From assembly GCA_023430975.1 (NCBI GenBank), contig JAEYYB010000106.1:1-64000 (forward strand): 64,000 bases of DNA. The letters are read 5' to 3'. Of the stretch, positions 1-9,138 are shown piece after piece. The translations under genes were made by a program, and so were the position numbers. The notes below the pieces were generated by a model that did no database searches, was not told the origin of the DNA, and worked only from the letters and a program-made list of their open reading frames with translations. Source of the stretch: Bacillota bacterium. Lineage in GTDB: Bacteria; Bacillota; Clostridia; Acetivibrionales; DSM-2933. Each line of letters begins with the position of its first letter. The stretch's first letter is position 1.

Positions 1-124
1 TACAGAGTTAAGCAAGTTCTTTAGGTTTTGCCTTAACTATATTCTTTTTTCAAAGACCATTTTTTATGGTTTATTTGTCATGCTCTTTTATTGGCACTGC
101 CAACTTGTGGGGTGTTTTCAACCT

Positions 125-1054
125 TTATCTTTTATACTCTATTGGTCTTGTAATTCTTATAACTGCTGCCAAGGAAACAAAAATGGCCAATGTACATACC
201 GCCAGTATTCCTTTACCCAATGTGGTATCTACAAGTACCATAAACCAATCTTTATTCAAGAAATAAATGAGTGGAATATTCAAAACTAATAGCAGTGCCA
301 TGGTGATAAACTCCTTCAACGGTTCATACATCAAGTAATCTAATTCAGCCGATACAATTCTGACATCCGAAAGTTTTGATATAATGGGCGTGAGCGTAGT
401 TTTAAGGGTTTTATCCTCTTGACATGCAATCATTGCATCTACCCATTCACCAAAAACATGATGATTGAGCTTTGATTTCATATCGTTAAGAGCCTGTTTC
501 ACATTTACATTAATCATATTTGCCTGTGTCAAAAATGTCTTAAACGCATTGGATATTGGAGGGTTGAGATATCCTATGTTCTCTTGAACAGCAGTAATTA
601 TACTTTCATTTCTAAAATAGCTTGATGTAATAATTGATAAAGCAGTTTCCAATTCTGCATTTACCTGTTTTTTGAAAGAATGAGATATAAATATTAGATA
701 CCAAAAAGGGATAAGGGATAAGCCTATTGCAGCAACGGGAATCATGAGAATATTGTCCATCAGGATTGAAGCAAAAATGCCTGCCACCATAAGGATAAAT
801 GAGAAAACAAATACCCTTCCAAACTTTGCTCCCTTCCCCATTAGGGTTAATAAGTCTTCTGCTTCTTTTACCGTTTTTCTAATTCCCCTTAAAGGCTTTG
901 GATTTTTTACTTCTTCTATCCTTTTACTTATAGTTTTTTTATAGATTTGAAATGGCTTGAAAAGATTTTCTACAAACTCAAAAATTGATAGATTTAATAT
1001 CAGAAAAGAACCCAATACTAAACCAACTAGAGCAATCAGTATTAGAAACATCAC
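125..1054 (-). CDS. TadB-like inner-membrane platform protein of a Tad/Flp pilus system
   Basis: A 309-residue membrane protein with a hydrophobic N-terminus (about 1-20), a hydrophobic pair (about 81-125), a soluble helical stretch (about 130-240) and two C-terminal membrane segments (about 250-303). This is the layout of T2SF/TadB platform proteins, which anchor the pilus motor in the membrane. It directly follows the CpaF-type ATPase gene (1 bp apart), the usual tadA-tadB order. The partner TadC would be expected next, left of the window; bases 1-124 hold no convincing start for it. The family call rests on topology and gene order more than on motifs. Confidence 0.75.
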   Translation of the reverse strand: MMFLILIALVGLVLGSFLILNLSIFEFVENLFKPFQIYKKTISKRIEEVKNPKPLRGIRKTVKEAEDLLTLMGKGAKFGRVFVFSFILMVAGIFASILMDNILMIPVAAIGLSLIPFWYLIFISHSFKKQVNAELETALSIITSSYFRNESIITAVQENIGYLNPPISNAFKTFLTQANMINVNVKQALNDMKSKLNHHVFGEWVDAMIACQEDKTLKTTLTPIISKLSDVRIVSAELDYLMYEPLKEFITMALLLVLNIPLIYFLNKDWFMVLVDTTLGKGILAVCTLAIFVSLAAVIRITRPIEYKR

Positions 1055-2440
1055 CTATACATCAACTCCTCCCATTATGCTTTCAAGTAAACTCATTGGC
1101 ATCCCATTTTCAAGGAGTCTTTTTTGCATACTCTTTGATATATCATTTACTTTCTGATATTCTCCTTTGATGGATAATTTGCCATTTACAACCGTGTTTT
1201 GAATAACATTATAGCGAAATAATGTTTGAATTTTCCTCGTACCATCCTCTAATATTTCACATTCTGTTATCTCCATCACTTTACGGCTGCCATCCTCAAG
1301 TTTTTTTACAAACAACACTATGGGAAAAGCTTCGGTTACAAGATTATACAAAGTCTTATCTGCAATATCATACTTTTGAGTACATAAAGTAACCATTCGA
1401 TTGTAAGTAGCTATACAGCTATTGGCATGAGTTGTAGTTATAACTGCATGACCTGTTCTTGCAGCCTCTTGTGCTGCAAAAGCTTCTGCTGACTTCATCT
1501 CTCCCACACAGATAATATCTGGGTTACATGTAAGAGCATACTCGAGTAATTTTTCCTGGTCTATATTTTGCTTTTTATCTTCAGAGTATCTGGTAACAGT
1601 ATGTACAATATTATTTGCTACATTGCCATTTTCATCTTCCCTAACAAGATCAAACTCACGGCATCCATTTTCAATTGTAAAAACCCGCTTTTCATTTGGA
1701 ACACTTGATAGAATCCAACTCATAAGGGTAGTTTTTCCTGAACCTGTACTCCCTGTAACGCACATAGATAAGCCATATCTTAAGCATATACTTAGAAAAT
1801 CAAGCATTGGGGCTGTAGCTGTATTGTTATTGATAAAATCTTCTCTTGCTAGTTTTTGAGGATTGATGATACGAATGGAGGCTGCAACTCCTTTATCTGA
1901 ATCAGTAATGGGATTACCCAAAACAGTAATACGGATTTTATTTGAAAGATGTCCTACAACTCCCGGCTGTGAGTTATCGAGAATCATCCCAGATTTATGC
2001 AAAAGCCTTCTAACTACATCAACCGCATGTTCCGGACTGTTAAATCTCTCTACAGATGGAACAACTCTTCCATCTGAATAGGTAATCTTAACATCTTTCC
2101 AGCTATTAATATTGATTTCTTCAATATTTGTAACAAACAGATACTGGGTGAGAAAAGAAAACTCAGCCATCTCCGTATATAACCGCTCAATGAGCTCATC
2201 AGCACTCATTCCCTCAACACTTAAGCTGTAATCCGCAAGGTATTTGGCAATGTATGCAGTAATTTGCTGTTTTTGCTCTCCTAGCTGGTTATTTTCCTTT
2301 GAACCTACTGTACTTCCCGGATTATTTAAAATTATTGTGGCATATTTACTTGAAAGGTATTCTTGTATATCATTTAAAACTTCAGTAAATTCTTTTTTGT
2401 TCTTTGCTACATTATAAAATAGGCCAAGATTTCTACTCAT
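1055..2440 (-). CDS. CpaF/TadA-type secretion ATPase
   Basis: Hexameric ATPase that powers assembly of Flp pili in Tad systems. Walker A TGSTGSGKTT lies at about residue 231-240, a Walker B-like ICVGEM near 310 and the conserved HAVITTTHANS region near 330, all typical of the CpaF/VirB11 superfamily. The N-terminal 100 residues are the helical N-domain. The ATG at 2440 is chosen because it has GGAGG 9 nt upstream; an in-frame TTG at 2446 also exists. The start overlaps the end of the CpaE-like gene (stop at 2433), which implies translational coupling. It belongs to the run cpaB - cpaE-like - cpaF - tadB. Confidence 0.9.
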   Translation of the reverse strand: MSRNLGLFYNVAKNKKEFTEVLNDIQEYLSSKYATIILNNPGSTVGSKENNQLGEQKQQITAYIAKYLADYSLSVEGMSADELIERLYTEMAEFSFLTQYLFVTNIEEININSWKDVKITYSDGRVVPSVERFNSPEHAVDVVRRLLHKSGMILDNSQPGVVGHLSNKIRITVLGNPITDSDKGVAASIRIINPQKLAREDFINNNTATAPMLDFLSICLRYGLSMCVTGSTGSGKTTLMSWILSSVPNEKRVFTIENGCREFDLVREDENGNVANNIVHTVTRYSEDKKQNIDQEKLLEYALTCNPDIICVGEMKSAEAFAAQEAARTGHAVITTTHANSCIATYNRMVTLCTQKYDIADKTLYNLVTEAFPIVLFVKKLEDGSRKVMEITECEILEDGTRKIQTLFRYNVIQNTVVNGKLSIKGEYQKVNDISKSMQKRLLENGMPMSLLESIMGGVDV

Positions 2441-3185
2441 TCCCAAAGACCTCCTTTACTATAGCTTTAATTGAGTAATCAAAATCTTTTGCCAATTTTC
2501 CTTTGATTTCATCAAATAAAGTAAGCGATGCTGCTTGTTCTTCGATATCCTGCACATGAGGTAATATATAGGAAATGCCGCCATAAACATTTTTATACTC
2601 TTCTAAATCATGCATAGGTTTGGCATTAGACAGTACTTTTATGTGACTATCTGCATTAAACTTTTGCTCTCCCAATAATGGCATCATGGACATAAAATAA
2701 GAGATGCTTTTCAAATCACATCCCCCAAGCCTTAATACGTTATCTGCAACTTCTAATGCTACTGTAGATAAAACACTTTCCGTTAATATGCTGGAACAAT
2801 CAATTACCACATAATCAACAATGTGCCGTAGAAGTACAAAAAAATCTACAGCTCTATCCTTTCCGTATTCTGCGTAGGAATAAGGGTTTTCGCAAGCCTT
2901 ATAGCCTAATAAACTCAAATATGGGTTACTATTTATTGGAACACAGTTTTTTAAGATCACTTCCTGCGTGATGTTAGAGGCTGCTAAAACATCTCCAATG
3001 GAAGCTTCTATAGGTTGTTTTGATCTATAGATGTTTGGTAATGCAGGACAAATATCATCACACAGGATGAGCAAAACATTCTTCTTTCTACTGCTAAGTT
3101 CTTTGGCAAGCTTTACTGAAGCTATTGTCTTGCCACTATTTGGGCTTCCCCATACTGCCAGCAACTGTTTCCCCTTGCTACTCAT
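2433..3185 (-). CDS. CpaE/TadZ-like MinD-family P-loop ATPase
   Basis: A 250-residue ATPase beginning with the P-loop WGSPNSGKT at residues 12-20, followed by MinD/ParA-like strands (LLILCDD, VDYVVIDCSS). In Tad loci such a protein (CpaE/TadZ) localises the pilus machinery. Here it lies between cpaB and cpaF, which supports that role over chromosome or plasmid partition; a separate ParA is at 35.3 kb. The N-terminal receiver-like domain of longer CpaE proteins is absent. AGGAGG lies 7 nt before the ATG. Confidence 0.75.
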   Translation of the reverse strand: MSSKGKQLLAVWGSPNSGKTIASVKLAKELSSRKKNVLLILCDDICPALPNIYRSKQPIEASIGDVLAASNITQEVILKNCVPINSNPYLSLLGYKACENPYSYAEYGKDRAVDFFVLLRHIVDYVVIDCSSILTESVLSTVALEVADNVLRLGGCDLKSISYFMSMMPLLGEQKFNADSHIKVLSNAKPMHDLEEYKNVYGGISYILPHVQDIEEQAASLTLFDEIKGKLAKDFDYSIKAIVKEVFGNE

Positions 3186-3196
3186 CGCACTTCCTC

Positions 3197-3967
3197 CTAT
3201 TTCGTTTGTTTTATAGAATTTGCTGTATCACTTTTGCCTTTAAAGTAGTTATCCTGCTCATTTAAAAATTTCTTTGCATTTTCATTAGAGCCCCTATAAA
3301 CCAAAGTTGCATGAATATTGCCCTTTTGCTCCAAGTCAGCAAGTACCTTTGCTTGTTCAGTATTAACAAGTAAAGTCAGTGACGAAGGCAATTCAATATC
3401 TTTGTCTTCCTTCTTTGTTTCTCCTTGTGCTTGCTGCTTATCCAACCCGCTATCTGTGGTTGCAGCTAATACTTTTACATATTTAAGCTCAGGTGGAATA
3501 GTCGCTGAACCCATATTGTCATAATTTGATGAAATCAATGTTACAATATCACCTGATTCCAATTTACCTGACAGACCAGCAGCAAAAGATTTTATTGTGA
3601 TAGACATTGCCAATTTAGTTCCATCCAAATCTTTTAGGTACTCAAACTCAGCCATAGGCTTGTCTGTTACCTTTGAAGCCAAAATATAATCACCTTTCAT
3701 GAGATCAGAATTAAGGTATTTTCCAATAAGATCTTCTCTTCTTTTAATAATATTCTGCGGAAGATTATATGCTCCAACCTTTACAACTTCCAGCTTAGCA
3801 TCGGTAATCACCTCTCCTTTTTTCATATCAGACGATATCCTTATTATTTCTGTCTGTGCTTTCAATCCGCTGTTAAACATAGGTGTAAGTATAAAGCATA
3901 TAAAAAGGGAAAGAACGATACATATAAGACCAATAACTGTTCGACTCCTCATAAAGTTTAATTTCAT
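3197..3967 (-). CDS. CpaB/RcpC-like pilus assembly protein (SAF domain)
   Basis: A 256-residue protein with one N-terminal membrane anchor (about 9-31) and an exported region. The start of that region (MKKGEVITDAKLEVVKVG, about 48-65) matches the SAF/antifreeze-like fold of CpaB/RcpC, which is thought to stabilise the Flp secretion complex. A lysine/glutamate-rich low-complexity insert (about 175-192) and a hydrophilic tail follow. GAGGAGG lies 9 nt before the ATG. It is the first gene of the tight run towards the CpaE-like, CpaF and TadB genes and sits just after the prepilin peptidase gene. Confidence 0.8.
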   Translation of the reverse strand: MKLNFMRSRTVIGLICIVLSLFICFILTPMFNSGLKAQTEIIRISSDMKKGEVITDAKLEVVKVGAYNLPQNIIKRREDLIGKYLNSDLMKGDYILASKVTDKPMAEFEYLKDLDGTKLAMSITIKSFAAGLSGKLESGDIVTLISSNYDNMGSATIPPELKYVKVLAATTDSGLDKQQAQGETKKEDKDIELPSSLTLLVNTEQAKVLADLEQKGNIHATLVYRGSNENAKKFLNEQDNYFKGKSDTANSIKQTK

Positions 3968-3981
3968 AACCGATTACCTCC

Positions 3982-4437
3982 TCAATTTTTAATTGTCATC
4001 AAATAATATGTTATATAAGAAAAAATACCTCCTGCACAGAAAAACGGTGCAAGAGGCAGTGTCATAGTATTAATTCTTTTATTACTATCATGACATCTTA
4101 AGCATAATCCAAAAAACAAAGCCATTGTAAGTGAAATGATACTATGTAATGTACCAAAGGTAATCCCCAGCACAAACCCACAAGCTGCCATCAGCTTTAT
4201 ATCACCGCCACCCATTGAAAAACCACTGTCTTTTTTAATGAAGACTGCTGCAAGCAGATACGGCAATCCTGTCATAATAAAACCCACAACCGCATTCCAT
4301 GGATGTATGGCTAAAAACCCAGTTGATAGTATAAGGACTACAATAGTGTCAGGTATTTCTCTTTTTTTCAAATCCCATAAAGCAGCGAATATAAGGAATA
4401 CGGCAAATAAGCAACCCTTTAATATAAACACATTCAT
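3982..4437 (-). CDS. TadV/CpaA-type prepilin peptidase (A24 family)
   Basis: A 151-residue polytopic membrane protease. Both aspartates of the A24 aspartyl peptidases are visible: one in the N-terminal WDLKKREIPD motif (about residues 22-31) and one in the GGGDIK motif (about 77-82). The N-terminal methyltransferase domain of PilD-type enzymes is absent, as in TadV/CpaA/FppA. Its substrate is probably the Flp-pilin-like product of 5991-6254 in the same gene run. It stands 14 bp upstream of cpaB in the direction of transcription. Confidence 0.85.
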   Translation of the reverse strand: MNVFILKGCLFAVFLIFAALWDLKKREIPDTIVVLILSTGFLAIHPWNAVVGFIMTGLPYLLAAVFIKKDSGFSMGGGDIKLMAACGFVLGITFGTLHSIISLTMALFFGLCLRCHDSNKRINTMTLPLAPFFCAGGIFSYITYYLMTIKN

Positions 4438-4462
4438 TCCTAAGATTTGCTCCTTCCTTTTG

Positions 4463-4795
4463 TCATTTGTTCTTTTTGTCAGTCATGCCCCATTCATCAC
4501 CATAAGCATATGGATAATACTTCTGACTTCTTGCAAAACGGACCATATTTTGAACCTGGTCTACAACAGATAGATTGGTCTGATCCTTGGTTGTCATCAT
4601 CACCGAGCCGATGATACCGGCTAAAATACACACCATTGTTGGTGCTGCACTTTGTGAAAATAACCATATAATAAAAGCAACCATTCCAGCTATAAGTGTT
4701 CCTATTACTGACTGCAAAAGTTGCTTCCTTCCAAAGCCAGAAAAGATTTCCGTTTCGGTTTTTACTCCCAAAGGGATATAAAGCTTTTCTTCCAT
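4463..4795 (-). CDS. PrgI/VirB3-like conjugal transfer membrane protein
   Basis: A small protein of about 110 residues with a charged N-terminus, two closely spaced membrane segments (about 28-46 and 52-68) and a basic, aromatic C-terminus. This is the pattern of PrgI/VirB3-like components of Gram-positive type IV secretion systems. Such genes normally precede virB4, which is not seen here. GGAGG lies 5 nt from the second of two adjacent ATG codons, so 4795 is preferred to 4798. Assignment is by topology and position. Confidence 0.6.
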   Translation of the reverse strand: MEEKLYIPLGVKTETEIFSGFGRKQLLQSVIGTLIAGMVAFIIWLFSQSAAPTMVCILAGIIGSVMMTTKDQTNLSVVDQVQNMVRFARSQKYYPYAYGDEWGMTDKKNK

Positions 4796-4814
4796 CATAT
4801 CCTCCTTTACGTCA

Positions 4815-5027
4815 CTAACTTTTGTAGTAATACAGTATTAAATCCTTGATCTGCCAGATACTTTCGGCAATAATGTAGAAAATCACTGTGTTCTTAGCCC
4901 GTTTTCTATATTGAGTCGACTCTTCTTCGGCAGCAGATAATCTAACCATGCAATAAATAAATCTTGCAACAGCTCCAATTCTAATAAGACTGATTACAGC
5001 AATGGAAATGTCGTCAATAGTCACCAC
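4815..5027 (-). CDS. Small membrane protein in the transfer operon
   Basis: A 70-residue protein with a GTG start, an N-terminal hydrophobic segment and a second one near residues 48-65, with a charged middle (SAAEEESTQYRKRAKN). I recognise no family. It lies between the VirB6-like and VirB3-like genes on the same strand with short spacing, so it is probably an accessory part of the mating channel. Confidence 0.5.
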   Translation of the reverse strand: MVTIDDISIAVISLIRIGAVARFIYCMVRLSAAEEESTQYRKRAKNTVIFYIIAESIWQIKDLILYYYKS

Positions 5028-5077
5028 TGCCTAAGCACCACCTATTCATTAATATTCATTTCATCACAACACATCCT

Positions 5078-5911
5078 TTATTTTGCAAGATTCTTAGCCA
5101 ACCCTACCAGTCTTACACTATGATAGATATTATTTATAGCTCCAGTACCGCCACCACCAGTTGTAATAAGAAATTCCTGTAAGAATTTTGGTGTTTTTAT
5201 TGCTAGAACCATACAGGCTACTCCCCAAAAAATATGCATATTTAACATGAGTCCAACGCCTAATTTCGCCAAAGATATCTGGATGACAATTGCTAAAGTT
5301 GATTGGAAAAACTTATTAATATATGACTTAAAGACTCCCTTGTCGTTATCTAAAAGGCCCACACAAGCCATAGGGATTCCGATTCTAAGAATTAAAATTT
5401 CCAGACCTCTCATTAGGAATTGAAAGTATAGCATAAAGTAGCATATTAAAAATATCAGACCAAATATAGCCGTTACCAATCCTAAAGATGAGATGCCCGT
5501 TACCCATGCCTGCCAATCAAAATCTGTAGCTGCTCCAATTGTTGTAAGAAATTGATTTGTCATATCTTCAACAATACCCCCAAGCCACCCATAAAGCGTT
5601 GGGAAACATATAGCTACTGCCAAAGCTCTTAGAAAATTGGTCAGAAGATATAAAGGTTCTTCATCTGCATCCCCATCAGTCCACATGATATAGATTTCAA
5701 AGCCCTTTTTTAGAAACTTTAGAACTATCATGGATACACCAAATCCAAATGTTACATCAAACAAGGTTTCTGCCAGATCTATACCTGATACGACTGTCAT
5801 ATATTTTTCCGAATATAGGGTCATAGGCACTATATCTTTCAAGAAGCTATCAATATATTTAATAGAGCCATTAAGCAGGGCAACAATGAGTACTGTTAAA
5901 ATTGCTTCCAA
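5078..5911 (-). CDS. VirB6/TrbL-like mating-channel protein
   Basis: A 277-residue polytopic membrane protein with about six hydrophobic segments and a glycine-rich C-terminal patch (TTGGGGTG), typical of VirB6/TrbL-type proteins that form the inner-membrane channel of conjugative type IV systems. The start is a TTG at 5911 with a GAAGGA-like site just upstream. A strong hairpin (5953-5981) separates it from the upstream pilin-like gene, so its expression may be lower than the pilin's. Confidence 0.7.
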   Translation of the reverse strand: MEAILTVLIVALLNGSIKYIDSFLKDIVPMTLYSEKYMTVVSGIDLAETLFDVTFGFGVSMIVLKFLKKGFEIYIMWTDGDADEEPLYLLTNFLRALAVAICFPTLYGWLGGIVEDMTNQFLTTIGAATDFDWQAWVTGISSLGLVTAIFGLIFLICYFMLYFQFLMRGLEILILRIGIPMACVGLLDNDKGVFKSYINKFFQSTLAIVIQISLAKLGVGLMLNMHIFWGVACMVLAIKTPKFLQEFLITTGGGGTGAINNIYHSVRLVGLAKNLAK

Positions 5912-5952
5912 ACTTCCTTCACCCCTTTCAATGGAGTAAATATTTAGCCCAT

Positions 5953-5981
5953 ATAAGGCGGTGCGTAATACACCGCCTTAT
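5953..5981 (-). terminator. Hairpin between pilin-like gene and virB6-like gene
   Basis: Perfect 11-bp inverted repeat ATAAGGCGGTG / CACCGCCTTAT with a 7-nt loop, 10 nt downstream of the pilin-like stop codon. There is no T-run on the minus strand after it. It is better read as an attenuator or mRNA-stabilising 3' structure than as a full terminator, since the downstream gene is on the same strand. Confidence 0.6.
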
Positions 5982-5990
5982 GAAGAAATA

Positions 5991-6254
5991 TTATCCCTTA
6001 AAGTTGAACATATCTTTAATTTTCTGTGTAACGGTTGGTAATACCGTACCTTTGACAACAAGATACAGTCCTGCAAGAATAAGAGCCCCAAGCACAATAG
6101 AAATTAACACAGTTACGGCAACATCAAGTGTACCTTGTCCATCTTTGCTATAAATTGCTTTCTTTGTTCTTTCAAATATATTTGATGCTTTGAATCTTGC
6201 ATCAAGTACTAATAACATAGATTTGTTTTTTGCACTTCTCATAAATTTACTCAT
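5991..6254 (-). CDS. Flp-pilin-like small protein (DUF6133-like)
   Basis: An 87-residue protein starting at the ATG at 6254, which has AGGAGG 7 nt upstream; the frame is open to 6305 but without a better site. A basic stretch (about 30-45) precedes GQGTLD and a 22-residue hydrophobic helix. Flp pilins are cut after the Gly of a motif like G-QGMVEY, with an acidic residue at +5; here Asp occupies +5. With a TadV-type peptidase and CpaF/TadB encoded nearby, this is the best candidate for the pilin subunit. It resembles proteins annotated DUF6133 in clostridial conjugative elements, from memory rather than a search. Confidence 0.6.
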   Translation of the reverse strand: MSKFMRSAKNKSMLLVLDARFKASNIFERTKKAIYSKDGQGTLDVAVTVLISIVLGALILAGLYLVVKGTVLPTVTQKIKDMFNFKG

Positions 6255-6317
6255 ATAAAGCCTCCTGAAAATAATATTTTTTGATAAAAGCCATGGTATA
6301 AACATGGCTGATTGATA

Positions 6318-6674
6318 CTATTTGTAATATCCAATGATCAGATTTAGTGTTGCAGAACCTATTACTGCACCAAGACACGAAACAATTGCAACCACAATAC
6401 GGTTATTCCATTTTTTCTGGTCCATTTCATCAGATGCCGATCTACGTATACAAAAATAGATAATAAGAAGTCCTGAAACTACTGGTGCAAGAACCATAAG
6501 CCAAGTAGTCACGTCTCCAATGAGCTTTTCTGTTCCTGTTACCACCTTACTGTCTTTAATTCCGACAGCATACACTGACATACTGCTTAGAATCAAAAAA
6601 GCAAGTGCAGTCATTCCCACACTTGCCTTTCTCCAAAAACTTATAGCTTTTGTTTTCAGCTTTTTGGTATTCAC
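6318..6674 (-). CDS. VirB2/TrbC-like conjugative pilin or channel protein
   Basis: A 118-residue protein with GTG start and AGGAGG 8 nt upstream. A basic N-terminus and hydrophobic core end in a signal-peptidase-like SVYA-VG site (about residue 36). Two further membrane segments follow (about 52-70 and 92-112), separated by a charged cytosolic loop (RRSASDEMDQKKW). This signal peptide plus helix-loop-helix pattern matches VirB2/TrbC-type subunits of type IV secretion. It is the first gene after the coupling-protein fragment. Confidence 0.65.
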   Translation of the reverse strand: MNTKKLKTKAISFWRKASVGMTALAFLILSSMSVYAVGIKDSKVVTGTEKLIGDVTTWLMVLAPVVSGLLIIYFCIRRSASDEMDQKKWNNRIVVAIVSCLGAVIGSATLNLIIGYYK

Positions 6675-6731
6675 AGAATTTTCCTCCTGTCAGATTTTTT
6701 GCCATTCTTTTTAATAATATTTCTAATATTT

Positions 6732-8261
6732 CTACTCAAAATCAGCATCACTACTTACATAAGCACCACCTCCCTTATCAGCTGCTTGTTGTGTTTTTCT
6801 TATAATGTCTTTTTGATAGTAAATCCATATATTCCATAGCACTATTTCTTCATGGATATCCGTTATTATCTGACGACTTTTCTCCCTCTCTTCTCTTAAT
6901 TTGCGATTATGTTCCTTGTCACCAAGTCCAAGCATTTTATTAAAGTGCCATTCTGATAAATCAGGAGAATACATAATTGCAGGATGTGTTCTTGAGGTTA
7001 CAATTTGATAGGGCCTTCTAATACGCCTTACCTCATCAACATTTAATAGCTTGCGTTCAATCAAACTAATACTGTGAGAACTAGAGGGTGTAGTAAATTT
7101 GGCATGATTTGCTGAAAGTTGATAGCTAGAAACAGTGTATGTTCCAAGCTTTTCTGATATCTCTCTTAAAGTATCCATATCATCCGCCTGTAAATAAACC
7201 CAAGTCTGACAATTGGCTTTAATGGTATCTGAAGTATTTTCACCGTACTTCTCTTTTAATTGAGAAAACGACTGAATGAAGAGATTAAACCTTACTCCCC
7301 TGCCTCCACCAACTGTTAGCTTATTTGTAAAATCAGTGATTGTTGTGAAGTTTCCAAACTCCTCAAGCATGAAATTTACTCTCTGCAATAGTCGCCCACC
7401 CCTGTTATCCGCTAAATTTGCCAATAGTTCGTACTGCTGTGAAACAACAAGGGATGCAACCGGATAAAATGTAGTTTTCTCATCCGGCAGGATTATAAAA
7501 AGTGCTTGTTTCTTTTGACCAATATCCTGCAATTGAAAGTCACTTTTATGGGTAATGGAATAGATGGATTTACTGGTAAACAAACGAAGTGTCGTCAATG
7601 CTGAAGTATAAAAGCTTCCCCTTGTCCTGCTTGGAGCCACGTCTGAAATGGAGAGTAATGCTTTTGCAGGATGCGAAGATGGAAGCCTTTTAACATATTC
7701 AAGAAGTGGCATTTTATTATTTATGGTTTTTACCATTTCAGCAATAAACCAATAAACATTTGTCAGATTTTGATATTCAGGACGATGCTTATTATCACAA
7801 ACAACACAGAGAATGGATGCTGCAATTATTGAGCATTCCCCATTTGTCCAGATTTTTTCTCCTTCCGGTTTGCCGACAAGATTACAGGTAAGGTCCCATG
7901 CAAGCATTTCTGCTTTGTCGGTATCACCATCATTTACGGCGTTTATAATGGGTTGTAGTAGATTATACCTCTGGCTTTTGGATGGATTTTTGAAGTCTAA
8001 GGTCAGTACTTCATATCCAAGCTTTTCAAGAAATGTAGCTGTGTAGTGAAAAAGTTCTGCTTTTGGATCACTAATTACTATGGATTCTCCTGCAAGTCCC
8101 AGTGCACATATTGATTGAATAACCAAGCATCGGGTTTTACCGGATCGGGTGGCTCCGATGCACAGTAGATGGCTATCTTCACCAACATAATAGATGCGTT
8201 CTTTGTTGCTTTCTTTCTTTAGACCAATGACAACTCCTCCTTGTGAGGTTATGGTGGACAT
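6732..8261 (-). pseudogene. VirD4/TraG-type coupling protein, C-terminal part (3' half of split gene)
   Basis: A 509-residue ATPase domain of a type IV coupling protein, which links the relaxosome to the channel. Walker A GATRSGKT is at about residues 36-43; LEEFGNF and the IQSFSQL region typical of TraG/VirD4 follow. The membrane anchors and the conserved HGSARW segment that normally precede this domain are missing here; they are encoded at 14454-14849 on the same strand. About 6.2 kb of unrelated cargo lies between. The ATG at 8261 has AAAGGAG about 11 nt upstream, so the fragment could be translated alone. The frame is open upstream to 8450, but that stretch overlaps an opposing promoter and gene. 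Confidence 0.8.
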
Positions 8262-8299
8262 AGGGGCATCAGCTCCTTTCGTAGGTTGTGATTCTTTAA

Positions 8300-8328
8300 T
8301 TGAAGTGGAAATTGTATTTTGGTAAAAT
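8300..8328 (+). promoter_or_regulatory. Sigma-A-type promoter for the 123-residue gene
   Basis: TTGAAG (8300-8305) and TAAAAT (8323-8328) with an exact 17-bp spacer lie about 45 bp upstream of the plus-strand start at 8375. They lie within what would be upstream virD4 sequence, at the cargo junction. Confidence 0.5.
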
Positions 8329-8374
8329 ACTGATATAAATAACACTTTGATAAGGCAATAGGAGACAATTTGAT

Positions 8375-8746
8375 ATGAGTTTAATGGTTTATATTCTTCC
8401 AAAAAACAATACCCTCGACATAAGTAATATAGAAAAAGAAATACAGCCACAATATAACTTCTTGTTTGGTGTGGAAAACTGGAGGAAAAGTTTTTGGGGC
8501 AGCGATAAAATAAAAGATATAGGCTGCAAATTATTACATACGCTTAAAGATACAGACATCTATGCATTCGATGATGATATTGAAGTTTTGAAAAACGACT
8601 TTAATCTGGTACTGGAAAATATCACCGAACTTACCAACGGTTCTGATGCTTATAGGGAACAAGTTGAGTTTCGTGTAAAAAATGCCCTAGAAGTAATACG
8701 AGTAGCCCAAATACATAGTGATATAGTTGGTGTATATATTGGATAA
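8375..8746 (+). CDS. Hypothetical small cytosolic protein, immunity-like
   Basis: A 123-residue soluble protein, acidic and helical, that I cannot assign. GGAG lies about 10 nt before the ATG and a promoter-like pair is upstream. It is the only plus-strand gene in this part of the element and converges (1 bp apart) on the minus-strand gene ending at 8748. Size, lack of a signal peptide and its place in a row of unrelated small soluble genes suggest an immunity protein to a polymorphic toxin. That is inference from context. Confidence 0.6.
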   Translation: MSLMVYILPKNNTLDISNIEKEIQPQYNFLFGVENWRKSFWGSDKIKDIGCKLLHTLKDTDIYAFDDDIEVLKNDFNLVLENITELTNGSDAYREQVEFRVKNALEVIRVAQIHSDIVGVYIG

Positions 8747-8747
8747 T

Positions 8748-9095
8748 TTATACTTTTTCCAATTGAATAAGCATGTCATAATTCCCTTCAATTTCTAGCT
8801 TCATAAGACCGTTCCAACCTTTTTCTATTCCATAAAGAATTAATAGTTTAGCCCATTTTGGATGATTTAGGTTTATATTTTTTTCTTCTCCTATTGCAAT
8901 CCCTGAATTTAAAGGATTACCAATAATTGCATCATAAACTGTATTAAAGACAAAAACCAAAGAGTTATTTTTATCATCACTTGTAAAAACTTTCAAAGTA
9001 GACTTACACGTGTCATTAGAATTATAGTATTTATAAGTAAATATATAATAATATGTTACATCATTCACCACAATTTTTCTAAGTTTACTCTTCAT
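8748..9095 (-). CDS. Hypothetical small protein, immunity-like
   Basis: A 115-residue soluble protein with an N-terminal beta-rich part (VVNDVTYYYIFTYKYY) and a helical C-terminus (LLILYGIEKGWNG). The ATG at 9095 is preferred over a TTG at 9110 because GGAG stands 11 nt before it. No family is recognised. It lies in the cargo block that splits virD4, among genes of similar size with no transfer function. Confidence 0.55.
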   Translation of the reverse strand: MKSKLRKIVVNDVTYYYIFTYKYYNSNDTCKSTLKVFTSDDKNNSLVFVFNTVYDAIIGNPLNSGIAIGEEKNINLNHPKWAKLLILYGIEKGWNGLMKLEIEGNYDMLIQLEKV

Positions 9096-9138
9096 AAAAT
9101 TCCGCTCCAACTAATGTTATATCAACCCAAACCAGAGA

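Noticed and set aside
1..124. Start of a tadC gene
   Set aside because: All minus-strand frames in this stretch close quickly and no start with a ribosome-binding site is seen.
8262..8450. In-frame extension of the VirD4 ATPase fragment to 8450
   Set aside because: It lacks the two membrane segments and HGSARW motif expected there, overlaps a plus-strand promoter and gene, and the ATG at 8261 has the better ribosome-binding site. The true upstream part is at 14454-14849.
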